From contig NZ_CP046121.1 of assembly GCF_009707485.1 (NCBI RefSeq), positions 992,001 to 1,056,000 on the forward strand: a stretch of 64,000 nt of DNA. The letters run 5' to 3'. The translations under genes and the position numbers were made by a program. Positions 51,158 through 60,384 of this stretch are shown here, in pieces. Within the stretch, counting starts at the first letter, position 1. The number at the start of each line of letters is the position of its first letter. A model generated the notes under the pieces. That model worked only from the letters and a program-made list of their open reading frames with translations. It did not search any database and was not told where the DNA came from. The stretch is from Nostocoides sp. HKS02 (GTDB lineage: Bacteria; Actinomycetota; Actinomycetes; Actinomycetales; Dermatophilaceae).

Positions 51158-51727
51158 GGCCGCACGGTGATGACGGCCACCGCGCCACCGCGGACCTCAC
51201 GCTGCTCGCCCGCGCGGAGCCAGGCGGTGTCCAGAAGGTCGAGCGCGTCGCCTCCACCGCCCAGCGTCGTATGCCGCGTCAAGGCGACCACGAGGACCTC
51301 CGACGATCCGAATGACCCCGACGCCGACGACGATCCCACGATGAGTCCGGCCGCTGCGTCCTCGATCCGCACCTGCGCGACGACCCGGTCCGGGCGGGTC
51401 ATCAGGTTGACCGCGGTCACCGGGCCGCCCGTCACCTCGCATGACACCCGCGCTCCCCCGTCGAACGCCGTCACGCCGCCCGGACGCAGGACCTGCCGCC
51501 GACCTTCGACGATGAGGGTCAGGGACTCGCCACCGGCCAGGATGAGCTGGCGCTCGACCCCCGGGTAGGCCGAGAACGGCCCCGACCGGTCGACCTGCGC
51601 GACGCTGAGGCGCCAGCTGAACAGGTCGAGGTCGGCCTCGGCTGGCCCCCTGCGCCACGACTCGGGTCTGCCCGCCACCGTTGCGCCAAGCGGTGACGGG
51701 GCGGTCCGCCAGGCGGATCAGTCTCAC
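51151..51727 (-). CDS. hutD: HutD/Ves family protein, frameshifted in this sequence
   Basis: Cupin-like protein linked in many bacteria to histidine-use operons. GTG 51727 starts MRLIRLADRPVTAWRNGGGQTR; after a frame change near 51655-51662 the second frame gives SWRRGPAEADLDLFSWRLSVAQVDRSGPFSAYPGVERQLIL, the family core, to a TAG at 51151. This lesion is not a GCTTGTT case. Its GTG overlaps the upstream stress-protein stop (GTGA), so it belongs to the permease/USP operon. Confidence 0.75.
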
Positions 51728-52641
51728 GGAACGACCACGACCGGGACTGGTGAGTGACGCACGATCCGCGTCGCGCTCGACCCGAGGAACACCCTCGTCA
51801 TGAGACCTGCTTCCGATGACCCCACGACCAACAGGTCACCGGCCTGCCAGCCGGCGCGATCCAGGGCCTGCGCCCAGTCCCGACCCACGGCGACGACGCG
51901 GTCCTCGACCGGAGCCGCGGCGTCGCCCAGGCTGGCCACCGCGTCAGCCTGGGCCGACTCGGATCGGGCGATGAACTCCGCGAGGACCATGTCCTCGGCT
52001 GCGCTGACCCGCGGCGGATGCATCGTCCGGCCGCGCACGCCGAAGGTCACCACGCGCAGTCGGGCCCCGAGCCGGGCCGCGAAGTCGGCCGTGGCCGCCA
52101 ACGCCCTGACCGACGGCGGGTCACCCCGGAACGCGAACGAGACGCGAGAGATCCCGCTCGTGACCCCGCTTGAGTCGCTCGCGGCGCCCGAATCGCTCGA
52201 GCCGGAACGGTATCCACGAGATGCAACGGCCACGGGCACCGTCGAGGAGTGGAGCAGTCGGTCGGCTGTGGAGTTCAGCACCACGCGGCCCCACGATCCG
52301 CCCTGTCCCGATCCCACGGCGATCACGCTAGCCCCCACCCGACTCGCCTCGGACAGCAAGGCACCGGGTACCGACCGGCCGTCCACCATGACGACTGTGG
52401 CATCGAGGTCCGGGCAGATGTCTTCGATGGCCATGGTGGCCTCGGCGACGGCCTTGGCCCCGCGCTGGCGCGACCATCGCGCGAACTCCCGGTCGGATCC
52501 ACCGATCGTGGGGATGGTCCACGCGGAGGGGACCACGCTGACCACGAGAACCTCCTCACCGCTCGGACGCGCGAGGGCCGCTGCCAGGGCGATCGCCGAG
52601 ACATCGCGCTTCTCCGGTGCGTATCCGGCGAGGATTGTCAC
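51724..52641 (-). CDS. Universal stress protein with two UspA domains
   Basis: 305 residues, two tandem UspA domains. The first ends with the ATP-binding pattern VGASVIAVGSGQGGSWGRVVLNSTADRLLHSSTVPVAVA, the second with GDLLVVGSSEAGLMTRVFLGSSATRIVRHSPVPVVVVP, both close to G-2x-G-9x-G(S/T). Its GTG overlaps the permease stop. USPs next to transporters often bind nucleotide and tune them. A Ser/Gly-rich spacer joins the halves. Confidence 0.9.
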   Translation of the reverse strand: MTILAGYAPEKRDVSAIALAAALARPSGEEVLVVSVVPSAWTIPTIGGSDREFARWSRQRGAKAVAEATMAIEDICPDLDATVVMVDGRSVPGALLSEASRVGASVIAVGSGQGGSWGRVVLNSTADRLLHSSTVPVAVASRGYRSGSSDSGAASDSSGVTSGISRVSFAFRGDPPSVRALAATADFAARLGARLRVVTFGVRGRTMHPPRVSAAEDMVLAEFIARSESAQADAVASLGDAAAPVEDRVVAVGRDWAQALDRAGWQAGDLLVVGSSEAGLMTRVFLGSSATRIVRHSPVPVVVVP

Positions 52642-54128
52642 CGCGACTCCCCCGGAGCCGGGGCTGCCATCGAGCCATCCGCGTGGGTCTCGAGCCGTGA
52701 GTGGTGCCGCCCCCACACGAGGTAGAAGGCGACCACGAGCGCGAGCCAGCAGCCGAAGATGACCCAGGTCACCGCAGCCAGCCCGCTCATGATGTAGAGG
52801 CAGACGGCGATCGTCAGCACGGGCGTGACTGGGTACCCCGGCACCTTGAACGGGCGGTGCAGGTCCGGGCTGCGCCTGCGCATGATGACCACCCCGAGGG
52901 CGACGACGACGAAGGCGCACAGCGTCCCGATCGAGATCGTGTCCCACAGGTATCCGGAGGGGACGAAGCCGGCGATGAGGGCCACCACGACGGCCACGGC
53001 GACGGTGTTGAACGAGGGAGTCAAGGTGCGCGGGTTCACGCTCGCGAAACGGTCGGGCAACATGCCGTCGCGCCCCATCGCGAACAGGATCCGCGTCTGG
53101 CCGTAGAGGCACACCAAGGTGACGGAGAAGATCGAGATGACCGCACCCGCGGCGAGGATGGTCGCCGGCACCTCGGAGCCCGTGATGTTCTTGAGGATCA
53201 CCGCAAGGCCGGCGTGCTGCTGTGCCGGGTCGGAGAACCGCGCCACCGGCTGGCTGCCGACTCCGGCCACCGCGACGAGCACGTAGACCGTGACGACGAC
53301 CACGAGGGCGCCCATGATGGCGCGCGGGAGTGCCCGCTGAGGCTCCTTGACCTCCTCTCCCGCGGTCGACACGGCATCCAGGCCGATGAACGAAAAGAAG
53401 ATCGTGCCGGCGGCCGCGCTGATCCCGGCGGGACCCGCGGCCCAGAACCCTGCGAAGTGCTCGCGGTTGAACGCGGTCAGGCCGATGATCACGAACATCC
53501 CCAGGACCGCCAGCTTGATGACGACCATGATCGTGTTGACCCGGGCGGACTCGCTGGCCCCTCGGACGAGCAGGACCATGCAGAGCAACACCAGGACCAC
53601 GGCTGGCAGGTTCACCAGACCGGTCGTGTGGTCCTCGAACGGAACTGGTGAGTAGGACAACGCGTCCGGCAGCTGGAACCCGAAGAGGTTGTGCAGCAGC
53701 TCGTTGAAGTACCCCGACCACCCCACGGCCACCGCCGCGCCGGAGACCCCGTACTCGAGCATGACGCAGGCCGCGATGACCATCGCGACCAGCTCGCCCA
53801 AGGCGTGGTAGGCGTACGAGTACGTGGAGCCACTGGCCGGGATCGCACTGGCCAGCTCGGCGTAGCACAGCGCCGACAAGCCGGCCCCCAGGCCTGCGAC
53901 GAGGAAGGACACGATGACCGCAGGGCCGGCGTGGGGCACGGCCTCCTGGAGCACGAAGAAGATGCCGGTGCCGACCGTGGCCCCGACCCCGAACATCGTC
54001 AGCTGGAACGTGCCGATCGTCCGCGCGAGCGCCGGCCCGGGTTGCGCTGGCGCCCGGTCCCCAGAGGGCTTGCGCCGCAACAGCTGCGACCTCAGTCGCG
54101 TGGTCTGTGGTGATGTCATGCCCTTCAT
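52638..54128 (-). CDS. APC family amino acid permease
   Basis: About 496 residues, about 12 membrane helices. LTMFGVGATVGTGIFFVLQEAVPHAGPAVIVSFLVAGLGAGLSALCYAELAS is the conserved TM1 G-x-G region; FFSFIGLDAVSTAGEEVKEPQRALPRAIM is TM6. It belongs to the cationic-amino-acid branch (CAT-like, inference from the YAYHALGELVA loop and the long TM14-like end). The start is ATG 54128 or 54119. First gene of the permease-USP-HutD operon, which suggests histidine or another amino acid as substrate. Confidence 0.9.
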   Translation of the reverse strand: MKGMTSPQTTRLRSQLLRRKPSGDRAPAQPGPALARTIGTFQLTMFGVGATVGTGIFFVLQEAVPHAGPAVIVSFLVAGLGAGLSALCYAELASAIPASGSTYSYAYHALGELVAMVIAACVMLEYGVSGAAVAVGWSGYFNELLHNLFGFQLPDALSYSPVPFEDHTTGLVNLPAVVLVLLCMVLLVRGASESARVNTIMVVIKLAVLGMFVIIGLTAFNREHFAGFWAAGPAGISAAAGTIFFSFIGLDAVSTAGEEVKEPQRALPRAIMGALVVVVTVYVLVAVAGVGSQPVARFSDPAQQHAGLAVILKNITGSEVPATILAAGAVISIFSVTLVCLYGQTRILFAMGRDGMLPDRFASVNPRTLTPSFNTVAVAVVVALIAGFVPSGYLWDTISIGTLCAFVVVALGVVIMRRRSPDLHRPFKVPGYPVTPVLTIAVCLYIMSGLAAVTWVIFGCWLALVVAFYLVWGRHHSRLETHADGSMAAPAPGESR

Positions 54129-54244
54129 CAAACGGGCCCGCACGGGGCGGGGCGATGGCAAAGGGGCTGCTTTGGTCTCGCATTCAAGACGAGCCGGTAT
54201 GCCGCCCCGGGCCGCCCCGGGTCGTGGCTCACCGGCCACAGCCC

Positions 54245-54250
54245 TACGGT
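54245..54250 (+). promoter_or_regulatory. Leaderless -10 element of the aldo/keto reductase gene
   Basis: TACGGT is 7 bases before the ATG at 54258, supporting that start over 54249. Confidence 0.45.
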
Positions 54251-54257
54251 GGAGGGC

Positions 54258-55100
54258 ATGCGACCTGACACCACGGCATACCAGCTGAACGACGGCTCCT
54301 TCGTGCCTGCCATCGGGTTCGGCACCTACCCCCTGCGGGGCTCGGACGGCATCGCCGCGATCGTGAGCGCGCTCGAAGCGGGCTACCGCTACCTCGACAG
54401 CGCGGTGAACTACGAGAACGAGGCGGAGGTCGGTGAGGCGCTCAAGCGTTCGGGGGTGCCTCGCGACGAGGTCCGGATCGCCACGAAGATCCCCGGGCGC
54501 TTCCATGCCAGGTCCCTGGCGCTGCAGTCCCTGCGGGACTCCGCCGACCGCCTCCAGGTCGAGCAGATCGATGTCGGGCTCATCCACTGGCCCAACCCGA
54601 GCCAGGGGCTCTTCGTCGAGGCGTGGGAGGCCCTCGTCGAGGCCCAGCGCGAGGGGCTGGTGCGCACCGTGGGCGTCAGCAACTTCACCGAGGAGCACCT
54701 CCGCCGTGTCATCGCGGAGACCGGCGTGACCCCAGCGCTCAACCAGATCGAGCTGCATCCGTACTTCCCGCAGCAGCACCTGCGCGAGGTCCACGACCAG
54801 CTCGGCATCCGCACGCAGGCCTGGAGTCCCCTGGGCAAGCGGCAGGCGCCGTTCGACGAGCCGCCCGTGGCCGACGCGGCGGCCGCCCACGCGGTCTCCC
54901 CCGGTCAGGTCATCCTGCGCTGGCACGTCCAGCTCGGGTCGATGCCGCTACCGAAGTCCGCGGCACCGCAGCGCCAGCGGGCGAACCTCGACGTGGCCGG
55001 GTTCGAGCTGAGCGACGCGCAGATGGCGGCGATCACCGGTCTGGCCAGGCCGGACGGCCGCCTCTTCGGGGGCGACCCCGACACGCACGAGGAGATGTAG
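54258..55100 (+). CDS. Aldo/keto reductase
   Basis: 280 residues, NADPH-dependent oxidoreductase with a TIM barrel. FGTYPLRG, GYRYLDSAVNYENEAEVGEALKRSG (catalytic Asp and Tyr), IATKIPGRFH (Lys), IHWPNP (His) and VGVSNF. The C-terminal LPKSAAPQRQRANLDV binds the cofactor phosphate. Similar to AKR5-type 2,5-diketo-gluconate reductases; the natural substrate is unknown. Six bases before the DUF72 gene. Confidence 0.92.
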   Translation: MRPDTTAYQLNDGSFVPAIGFGTYPLRGSDGIAAIVSALEAGYRYLDSAVNYENEAEVGEALKRSGVPRDEVRIATKIPGRFHARSLALQSLRDSADRLQVEQIDVGLIHWPNPSQGLFVEAWEALVEAQREGLVRTVGVSNFTEEHLRRVIAETGVTPALNQIELHPYFPQQHLREVHDQLGIRTQAWSPLGKRQAPFDEPPVADAAAAHAVSPGQVILRWHVQLGSMPLPKSAAPQRQRANLDVAGFELSDAQMAAITGLARPDGRLFGGDPDTHEEM

Positions 55101-55106
55101 GCCCTG

Positions 55107-55946
55107 GTGGCTCAGGTGCCGCAGGCCCGGATCGGCGTCTCCGGCTGGCGCTATCCACGCTGGCGCGGCGACTTCTACCCCGCCGGTCTGCGCCAGCGCG
55201 ACGAGCTGGCCTACCTCGGGCAGCAGCTCAACTCGGTGGAGATCAACGGCTCCTTCTACTCCCTGCAGCGACCGACGTCGTATGCCGCGTGGCGCGCCGC
55301 CGTGCCGGAGGACTTCGTGTTCGCGGTCAAGGGCGGGCGGTTCATCACCCATCTCAAGCGGCTCCAGGGCGTGGACACGGCGCTGGCGAACTTCTTCGCC
55401 TCCGGCCCGTTGGCGCTCGGGCCGATGCTCGGGCCGGTGCTCTGGCAGCTCCCTGAGCGCGTCGAGTTCGACGCGACCGTCCTCGACGACTTCCTGGGTC
55501 GGCTCCCCCGGACGACCCAGGACGCCGCCCGACTGGCGCAGCGCCACGACGACAAGGTCCCCGAGGGCCGCGCGCTGACCAGCGCGGAGACCGAGCAGCC
55601 GCTGCGGCACGCCCTCGAGCCACGGCATACCTCGTTCGACTGCGATGCGGCTCGTGAGGTCCTGCGCGCTCACGGCGTCGCCATGGTCGTGGCCGACACC
55701 GCGGGCCGCTGGCCGCAGATGGGTGACTCCACCACGGACTTCCACTACGTCCGGCTGCACGGCGAGGAGCGGCTCTATGCCGGCGGCTACACCGACGCAT
55801 CGCTCCAGCGGTGGGGTGCCCGGCTCGACGACTGGCTCGACCTGGGCCACGACGTCTTCGTGTACTTCGACAACGATGCGGACGGCCGCGCACCGCACGA
55901 CGCCGTGCGGCTCCGGGCCCTGCTCAGCCGGTCAACGGTCACATGA
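55107..55946 (+). CDS. DUF72 domain-containing protein
   Basis: 279 residues, TIM-barrel-like DUF72 family of unknown function. IGVSGWRYPRWRGDFYPAGLRQRDELAYLGQQLNSVEINGSFYSLQRP and FVFAVKGGRFITHLKRLQGVD are conserved, and YVRLHGEERLYAGGYTDASL and VFVYFDNDADGRAPHDAVRL end the fold. GTG start. Overlaps the convergent Sua5/YciO gene by 8 bases. Confidence 0.9.
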   Translation: MAQVPQARIGVSGWRYPRWRGDFYPAGLRQRDELAYLGQQLNSVEINGSFYSLQRPTSYAAWRAAVPEDFVFAVKGGRFITHLKRLQGVDTALANFFASGPLALGPMLGPVLWQLPERVEFDATVLDDFLGRLPRTTQDAARLAQRHDDKVPEGRALTSAETEQPLRHALEPRHTSFDCDAAREVLRAHGVAMVVADTAGRWPQMGDSTTDFHYVRLHGEERLYAGGYTDASLQRWGARLDDWLDLGHDVFVYFDNDADGRAPHDAVRLRALLSRSTVT

Positions 55947-56559
55947 ACGGCGTGGGGTCCCCGGCACCGCGCCGCACCACTTCAGGCGCCCCGTCGGCGA
56001 AGTCCACGACCGTCGTCGGCTCGATGCCGCACTCCCCCGAGTCGATCACCGCGTCGACCTGGTGGTCGAGCTCCTCCTTGACCAGCCAGCCCTCGGTCAT
56101 GGGGTCCTCCTCACCCGGCAGGATCAGCGTGCTCGACAGCAGCGGCTCGCCCAGCTCGGCCAGCAGCGCCTGCACCACCGGGTGGTCGGGGATACGGACG
56201 CCCACAGTCTTCTTCTTGGGGTGCAGGAGACGGCGGGGCACGTCCTTGGTCGCGGGCAGGATGAACGTGTAGCTGCCCGGGGTCGCCGCCTTGATCGCCC
56301 GGAACACCGAGTTGTCGATGTGCACGAGCTGGCCCAGCTGGGCGAAGTCGCGGCAGACGAGCGTGAAGTGGTGGCGCGCGTCGAGCTGACGGATGCGCAC
56401 GATCCGGTCCTTGCCCTCCTGGTTCCCGAGGGCGCAGCCCAAGGCATAGCCGGAGTCCGTGGGATAGGCCAGCAGGCCTCCCCCGCGCACCAGCTCGACC
56501 GCTTGGGCGATGGCACGGGGCTGCGGATCCACCGGATGCACGTCGAGGTAGCGGGCCAT
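55939..56559 (-). CDS. Sua5/YciO/YrdC-type L-threonylcarbamoyladenylate synthase family protein
   Basis: 206 residues, YciO branch (shorter than TsaC2/Sua5). [42 protein letters not shown] carries the signature KxR-SxN-like substrate pocket; [37 protein letters not shown] is the core. The related TsaC makes t6A on tRNA; YciO-type proteins may hydrolyse threonylcarbamoyl-AMP or act weakly, so the exact role is open. The leaderless -10 is 6 bases before the ATG. Confidence 0.85.
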   Translation of the reverse strand: MARYLDVHPVDPQPRAIAQAVELVRGGGLLAYPTDSGYALGCALGNQEGKDRIVRIRQLDARHHFTLVCRDFAQLGQLVHIDNSVFRAIKAATPGSYTFILPATKDVPRRLLHPKKKTVGVRIPDHPVVQALLAELGEPLLSSTLILPGEEDPMTEGWLVKEELDHQVDAVIDSGECGIEPTTVVDFADGAPEVVRRGAGDPTPFM

Positions 56560-56565
56560 GCGTCG

Positions 56566-56571
56566 AGCCTA
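56566..56571 (-). promoter_or_regulatory. Leaderless -10 element of the YciO-type gene
   Basis: TAGGCT on the minus strand, 6 bases before ATG 56559. Confidence 0.5.
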
Positions 56572-56573
56572 TG

Positions 56574-56595
56574 CCCGCCCAGTATGTTGGGCGGG
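56574..56595. promoter_or_regulatory. Inverted repeat between the yciO-type and tdh promoters
   Basis: CCCGCCCA-N6-TGGGCGGG; the spacer overlaps the tdh -10 hexamer and the right arm ends at the tdh GTG. Likely operator or attenuating hairpin. Confidence 0.55.
56583..56588 (+). promoter_or_regulatory. Leaderless -10 element of tdh
   Basis: TATGTT is 6 bases before GTG 56595. Confidence 0.5.
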
Positions 56596-57632
56596 TGCGC
56601 GCTCTCGTGAAGACCCATGCTGGCCCCGGTCTCGAGCTCAGGGACGTCCCTGAGCCCCAGCCCGGACCCACCGACGTCAAGATCCGCGTCCTGCGCACGG
56701 GCCTGTGCGGGACGGACCTGCACCTGGAGCAGTGGGACGACTGGGCCGCCTCGACCGTGCACCCGCCGATGACGATCGGACACGAGTTCTACGGCGAGGT
56801 CGTCGAGGTCGGCGAGGACGTCGAGTCGGTGCGCGTGGGCCAGCGGGCCTCGGGCGAAGGCCACATCGTGTGCGGGACGTGTCGCAACTGCCGCGCAGGT
56901 CGGCGCCACATGTGCATCCACACCAAGGGAATCGGCGTCAACCGCGACGGTGCCTTCGCCGACTACGTGGTGCTGCCTGCCTCCAACGTGTGGGTGCAGC
57001 CGGACGACCTCGACCCCGACCTGGCGGCGGTGTTCGACCCCCTCGGCAACGCCACGCACACTGCCCTCTCCTTCCCCATGGCAGGCGAGGACGTGGTCAT
57101 CACGGGTGCGGGACCCATCGGGGTCATGGCAGCGGCGCTGGCCCGCCATGTGGGCGCGCGCCATGTGGTGGTGACGGACGTCAGCGACTACCGCCTCGAC
57201 CTCGCCAAGAACGCGGGGGCCGACCTCGTGGTGAATGCGGCCACGAGCGACCTGCGGGAGGCCATGGACACCCTCGGCATGAAGGAGGGCTTCGACGTGG
57301 GTCTGGAGATGTCGGGTGTCCCCAGCGCCGTCGAGGACATGCTCGCGAACATGAACCACGGTGGCCGGGTGGCCATGCTGGGCCTGCCGAAGGACCCGTT
57401 CCCGATCGACTGGGGCCGCGTCATCACGCACATGATCACGATCAAGGGGATCTACGGGCGCGAGATGTACGACACCTGGTACGCCATGAGCTCGATGCTC
57501 GGGAACTCGGCGGTGCTGCGTGACCGGATCGCCTCGGTCATCACCCACCGCTTCCCGGCCGAGCAGTGGCAGGACGCCTTCGCCGCGGCCCGTTCGGGCC
57601 AGTGCGGCAAGGTCATCATGGATTGGAGCTGA
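56595..57632 (+). CDS. tdh: L-threonine 3-dehydrogenase
   Basis: Oxidises L-threonine to 2-amino-3-oxobutyrate with NAD. 345 residues, zinc-dependent alcohol dehydrogenase fold: catalytic zinc ligands in [12 protein letters not shown] and [12 protein letters not shown], structural zinc cysteines in [15 protein letters not shown], cofactor loop [37 protein letters not shown] is typical of Tdh. Start GTG with leaderless spacing. kbl follows after 4 bases. Confidence 0.95.
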   Translation: MRALVKTHAGPGLELRDVPEPQPGPTDVKIRVLRTGLCGTDLHLEQWDDWAASTVHPPMTIGHEFYGEVVEVGEDVESVRVGQRASGEGHIVCGTCRNCRAGRRHMCIHTKGIGVNRDGAFADYVVLPASNVWVQPDDLDPDLAAVFDPLGNATHTALSFPMAGEDVVITGAGPIGVMAAALARHVGARHVVVTDVSDYRLDLAKNAGADLVVNAATSDLREAMDTLGMKEGFDVGLEMSGVPSAVEDMLANMNHGGRVAMLGLPKDPFPIDWGRVITHMITIKGIYGREMYDTWYAMSSMLGNSAVLRDRIASVITHRFPAEQWQDAFAAARSGQCGKVIMDWS

Positions 57633-57636
57633 ACGC

Positions 57637-58831
57637 ATGTACGGAACGGTCAAGGACGGTCTGGCGACCACCCTCCGCGAGATCGAGGAGGCCGGCCTCT
57701 ACAAGCGTGAGCGCGAGCTGAGCTCACCGCAGTCCGCCCACATCACGACGGGAACGAACGAGGCGCTCAACTTCTGCGCGAACAACTACCTCGGCCTCTC
57801 GGACCACCCCGAGGTCGAGGCCGCCGCCGCACAGGCCTTGCAGGAGTGGGGTTTCGGCATGGCCAGCGTCCGCTTCATCTGCGGCACCCAGGAGCTCCAC
57901 AAGCGGCTGGAGCACGCCATCTCGGACTTCCTGCAGATGCAGGACACGATCCTCTACTCGTCCTGCTTCGACGCCAACGGCGGCGTGTTCGAGGTGCTCT
58001 TCGGGGCCGAGGACGCCATCATCTCCGACGAGCTCAACCACGCGTCGCTCATCGACGGCATACGGCTGTCCAAGGCTGGGCGGTACCGCTACCGCAACGC
58101 CGACATGGCGGACCTGCGCACCCAGCTGGAGGCGGCGCGGACGGCGGGGGCCCGACGCACCGTGATCGTCACCGACGGGGTGTTCTCCATGGACGGCTAC
58201 CTCGCACCGCTGGACCAGATCTGCGACCTCGCCGACGAGTACGAGGCCATGGTCATGGTCGACGACAGCCACGCAGTCGGGTTCGTGGGTGACGGCGGCC
58301 GTGGCACGCCGGAGCGGTTCGGGGTCATGGACCGCGTCGACATCCTCACCGGCACCCTCGGGAAGGCCCTGGGCGGCGCGTCCGGTGGGTACGTCAGCGC
58401 CCACCAGGAGATCGTCGACCTGCTGCGTCAGCGATCGCGCCCCTACCTCTTCTCGAACGCCGTCGCACCCACTGTTGCCGCGGGGTCGCTCAAGGCGCTC
58501 GAGATCGCGGCCGGTTCGAAGGAGGCACGCTCGAGGCTGCGCTCCAACACCGCGCTTGTTCCGCGAGCTCATGACGGCCGCCGGCTTCGACCTGCTGCCC
58601 GGCGAACACCCCATCACGCCGGTCATGTTCCCCGGCGAAGACGGCGCGCGCCAGGCCGCCGAGGTCGCGGAGGTCATGCTCGACGAGGGCGTGTACGTCA
58701 TCGCGTTCTCCTATCCCGTTGTCCCCCAAGGCAAGGCACGCATCAGGGTCCAGCTGTCGGCCGGGCACTCCGAGGAGGACGTGCGGGCCTGCGTGCGCGC
58801 CTTCGAGTCGGCGCGCAGCAAGGTCGCCTGA
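57637..58831 (+). CDS. kbl: Glycine C-acetyltransferase (KBL), frameshifted in this sequence
   Basis: PLP enzyme that splits 2-amino-3-oxobutyrate with CoA into glycine and acetyl-CoA, completing threonine breakdown after Tdh. [70 protein letters not shown] and [16 protein letters not shown] (PLP Lys) are intact. The frame breaks at 58555-58560 (GCTTGTT for GCTGTT); correction gives [29 protein letters not shown] and a normal ~397-residue protein ending at 58831. Confidence 0.93.
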
Positions 58832-58835
58832 GCCC

Positions 58836-59402
58836 ATGCCGCAGGCGAGGCTGCGCTACTCGGCCATCGCCTCGCTCGACGGCTACGTCGTCGACGCGCA
58901 GGGGCGGTTCGACTGGGCCGCTCCCACCGAGGCGGTCCACGCGTTCGTGAACGACCGCGAACGCAGCGTCGGGACCTACCTCTACGGGCGGCGCATGTAC
59001 GAGGTGATGCGGTTCTGGGCCGAGGCGGACGCCGAGGACGACCCGTCGTCCGTCACTTCGGACTACCGCCGCATCTGGCAGGCGGCTGACAAGTCGGTGT
59101 ACTCGACGACCCTGGCTGACGTCGACACCCCGCGGACCGAGCTGCTGCGGCAGTTCGACGTCGCGGCGGTCCAGCGCCTCAAGCAGGAAGCCCCAGCCGA
59201 CCTGAGCATCGGCGGCCCGACCCTTGCTGCCGTCGCGCTCGAGGCCGGACTCGTCGACGAGGTCAGCCTGTTCCTCACCCCGGTCTCGGTAGGCGGCGGG
59301 ACCCCTGCGCTCCCCCGCAACCATCGCCTCCAGCTCGACCTGCGCGAGGAGCGCCTGATCGACGGCGTGGTCTTCCTGCACTACGACGTGGCGAGGACCT
59401 AG
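58836..59402 (+). CDS. Dihydrofolate reductase / RibD C-terminal-like reductase
   Basis: 188 residues, RibD_C/DHFR-like fold: [22 protein letters not shown] at the start, [26 protein letters not shown], and [35 protein letters not shown]. Such small proteins are usually NADPH reductases of unknown substrate. ATG 4 bases after kbl. Its stop overlaps the convergent OsmC gene by 4 bases. Confidence 0.87.
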   Translation: MPQARLRYSAIASLDGYVVDAQGRFDWAAPTEAVHAFVNDRERSVGTYLYGRRMYEVMRFWAEADAEDDPSSVTSDYRRIWQAADKSVYSTTLADVDTPRTELLRQFDVAAVQRLKQEAPADLSIGGPTLAAVALEAGLVDEVSLFLTPVSVGGGTPALPRNHRLQLDLREERLIDGVVFLHYDVART

Positions 59403-59845
59403 TCCGGCGCCGCAGCCGTGTCGATCGGGGTGCCGAGCTCGACCGTGCGGCTCACCGTGCAGAGCCGGTCGTGGGACATGGCGATGGCCTTGGGCAGCAT
59501 CTCCCGTGCCCGGTCGCCTGCGTCACCGTCCGGGAACGTCACCGAGAACCGCACCTGGAGGTCGCCGAGGTGGTTGCCCGCGTCGTCACGCAGCTTCTCG
59601 CCCGACGCGGTCGCGACGAACGACTCCGGCTCGGCGCGCTTGCTCGTGATGAAGTCGACGTCGACCGCCGAACACCCCGCGATCGCGGTGAGCAGCAGCT
59701 CGACCGGCGTGAACTCCTCGCCGTCGCCGCCGCCGATGCGGATCGTCCCGCCTCGGACGTTGGTCACCTCGTAGACACCCTTGGACACGCGCTCCATGCT
59801 GACCGAGCGATGTCCCAGTCCGGTGCCACCGGTCTCTTCAGCCAT
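59399..59845 (-). CDS. OsmC family protein
   Basis: 148 residues. OsmC/Ohr-type peroxidase fold. FTPVELLLTAIAGCSAVDVDFI holds one cysteine of the family; the second region SHDRLCTVSRTVELG supplies another Cys. It may reduce organic hydroperoxides. ATG 59845 overlaps the upstream DUF1697 stop as ATGA, preferred over a Met 4 codons earlier. Last gene of a phzF-DUF1697-osmC operon. Confidence 0.88.
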   Translation of the reverse strand: MAEETGGTGLGHRSVSMERVSKGVYEVTNVRGGTIRIGGGDGEEFTPVELLLTAIAGCSAVDVDFITSKRAEPESFVATASGEKLRDDAGNHLGDLQVRFSVTFPDGDAGDRAREMLPKAIAMSHDRLCTVSRTVELGTPIDTAAAPD

Positions 59846-60384
59846 CAGGCTCCCCACTTCTGCGCCAAGGCGCGGACGACGGTGAGGTTTCGCGCAGTGC
59901 CGGGCACCCCGAGAATCCTCTCGATGCGGGCACCGGTGAGCTTCACCTCGTTGAACGGCACCCCGAACTCCATGAGCACATCCTTGCCGATCACCCGAGC
60001 ATGCTCACCGGCGGCATCCCACGTGTGCAGCTGGTCTGTGCGCTCAACCGCAGGTGCGCTCAGGCAGAAGCTCACGTAACGGCTGCTCTCGTGGGTCACG
60101 GACTCCGGTATGCCGTCGACCGTCCTGACCAGCGCCGGCAGCTCCGCGGGGGTCCGGACGATGGCCACGATCTCGAAACCCGCATGTGCGCTGAGGACGC
60201 GCCCGATCTCTGCCTCGACCTTGGTCACACTGCGCATCGGTGTCGTGACCCGCAGGTTGCCCGTCTGGATGTAGGACTCGACGCCACTGAAACCGTTGGT
60301 CTCCAGGACCTTTCGCGCATCGGCCATCTTGAGCTGGCGCTTGCCGACGTTGACGGCCCGCAGGAATGCGATGTAGCTGGGCAC
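59845..60384 (-). CDS. DUF1697 family protein
   Basis: 179 residues, DUF1697: the start SYIAFLRAVNVGKRQLKMADARKVLETNGFSGVESYIQTGNLRVT is diagnostic, with LTGARIERILGVPGTARNLTVVRALAQKW at the end. Function unknown. GTG 60384 shares a base with the phzF stop (TAGTG), so the genes are coupled. Confidence 0.92.
   Translation of the reverse strand: MPSYIAFLRAVNVGKRQLKMADARKVLETNGFSGVESYIQTGNLRVTTPMRSVTKVEAEIGRVLSAHAGFEIVAIVRTPAELPALVRTVDGIPESVTHESSRYVSFCLSAPAVERTDQLHTWDAAGEHARVIGKDVLMEFGVPFNEVKLTGARIERILGVPGTARNLTVVRALAQKWGA

Noticed and set aside
18575..58560. Programmed +1 ribosomal frameshifting at CTTG in tatC, helY, kbl and others
   Set aside because: The same plus-strand word breaks the minus-strand amidase gene, where the coding strand reads AACAAG; a ribosomal signal would have to be on the coding strand. 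No shared downstream structure was seen.
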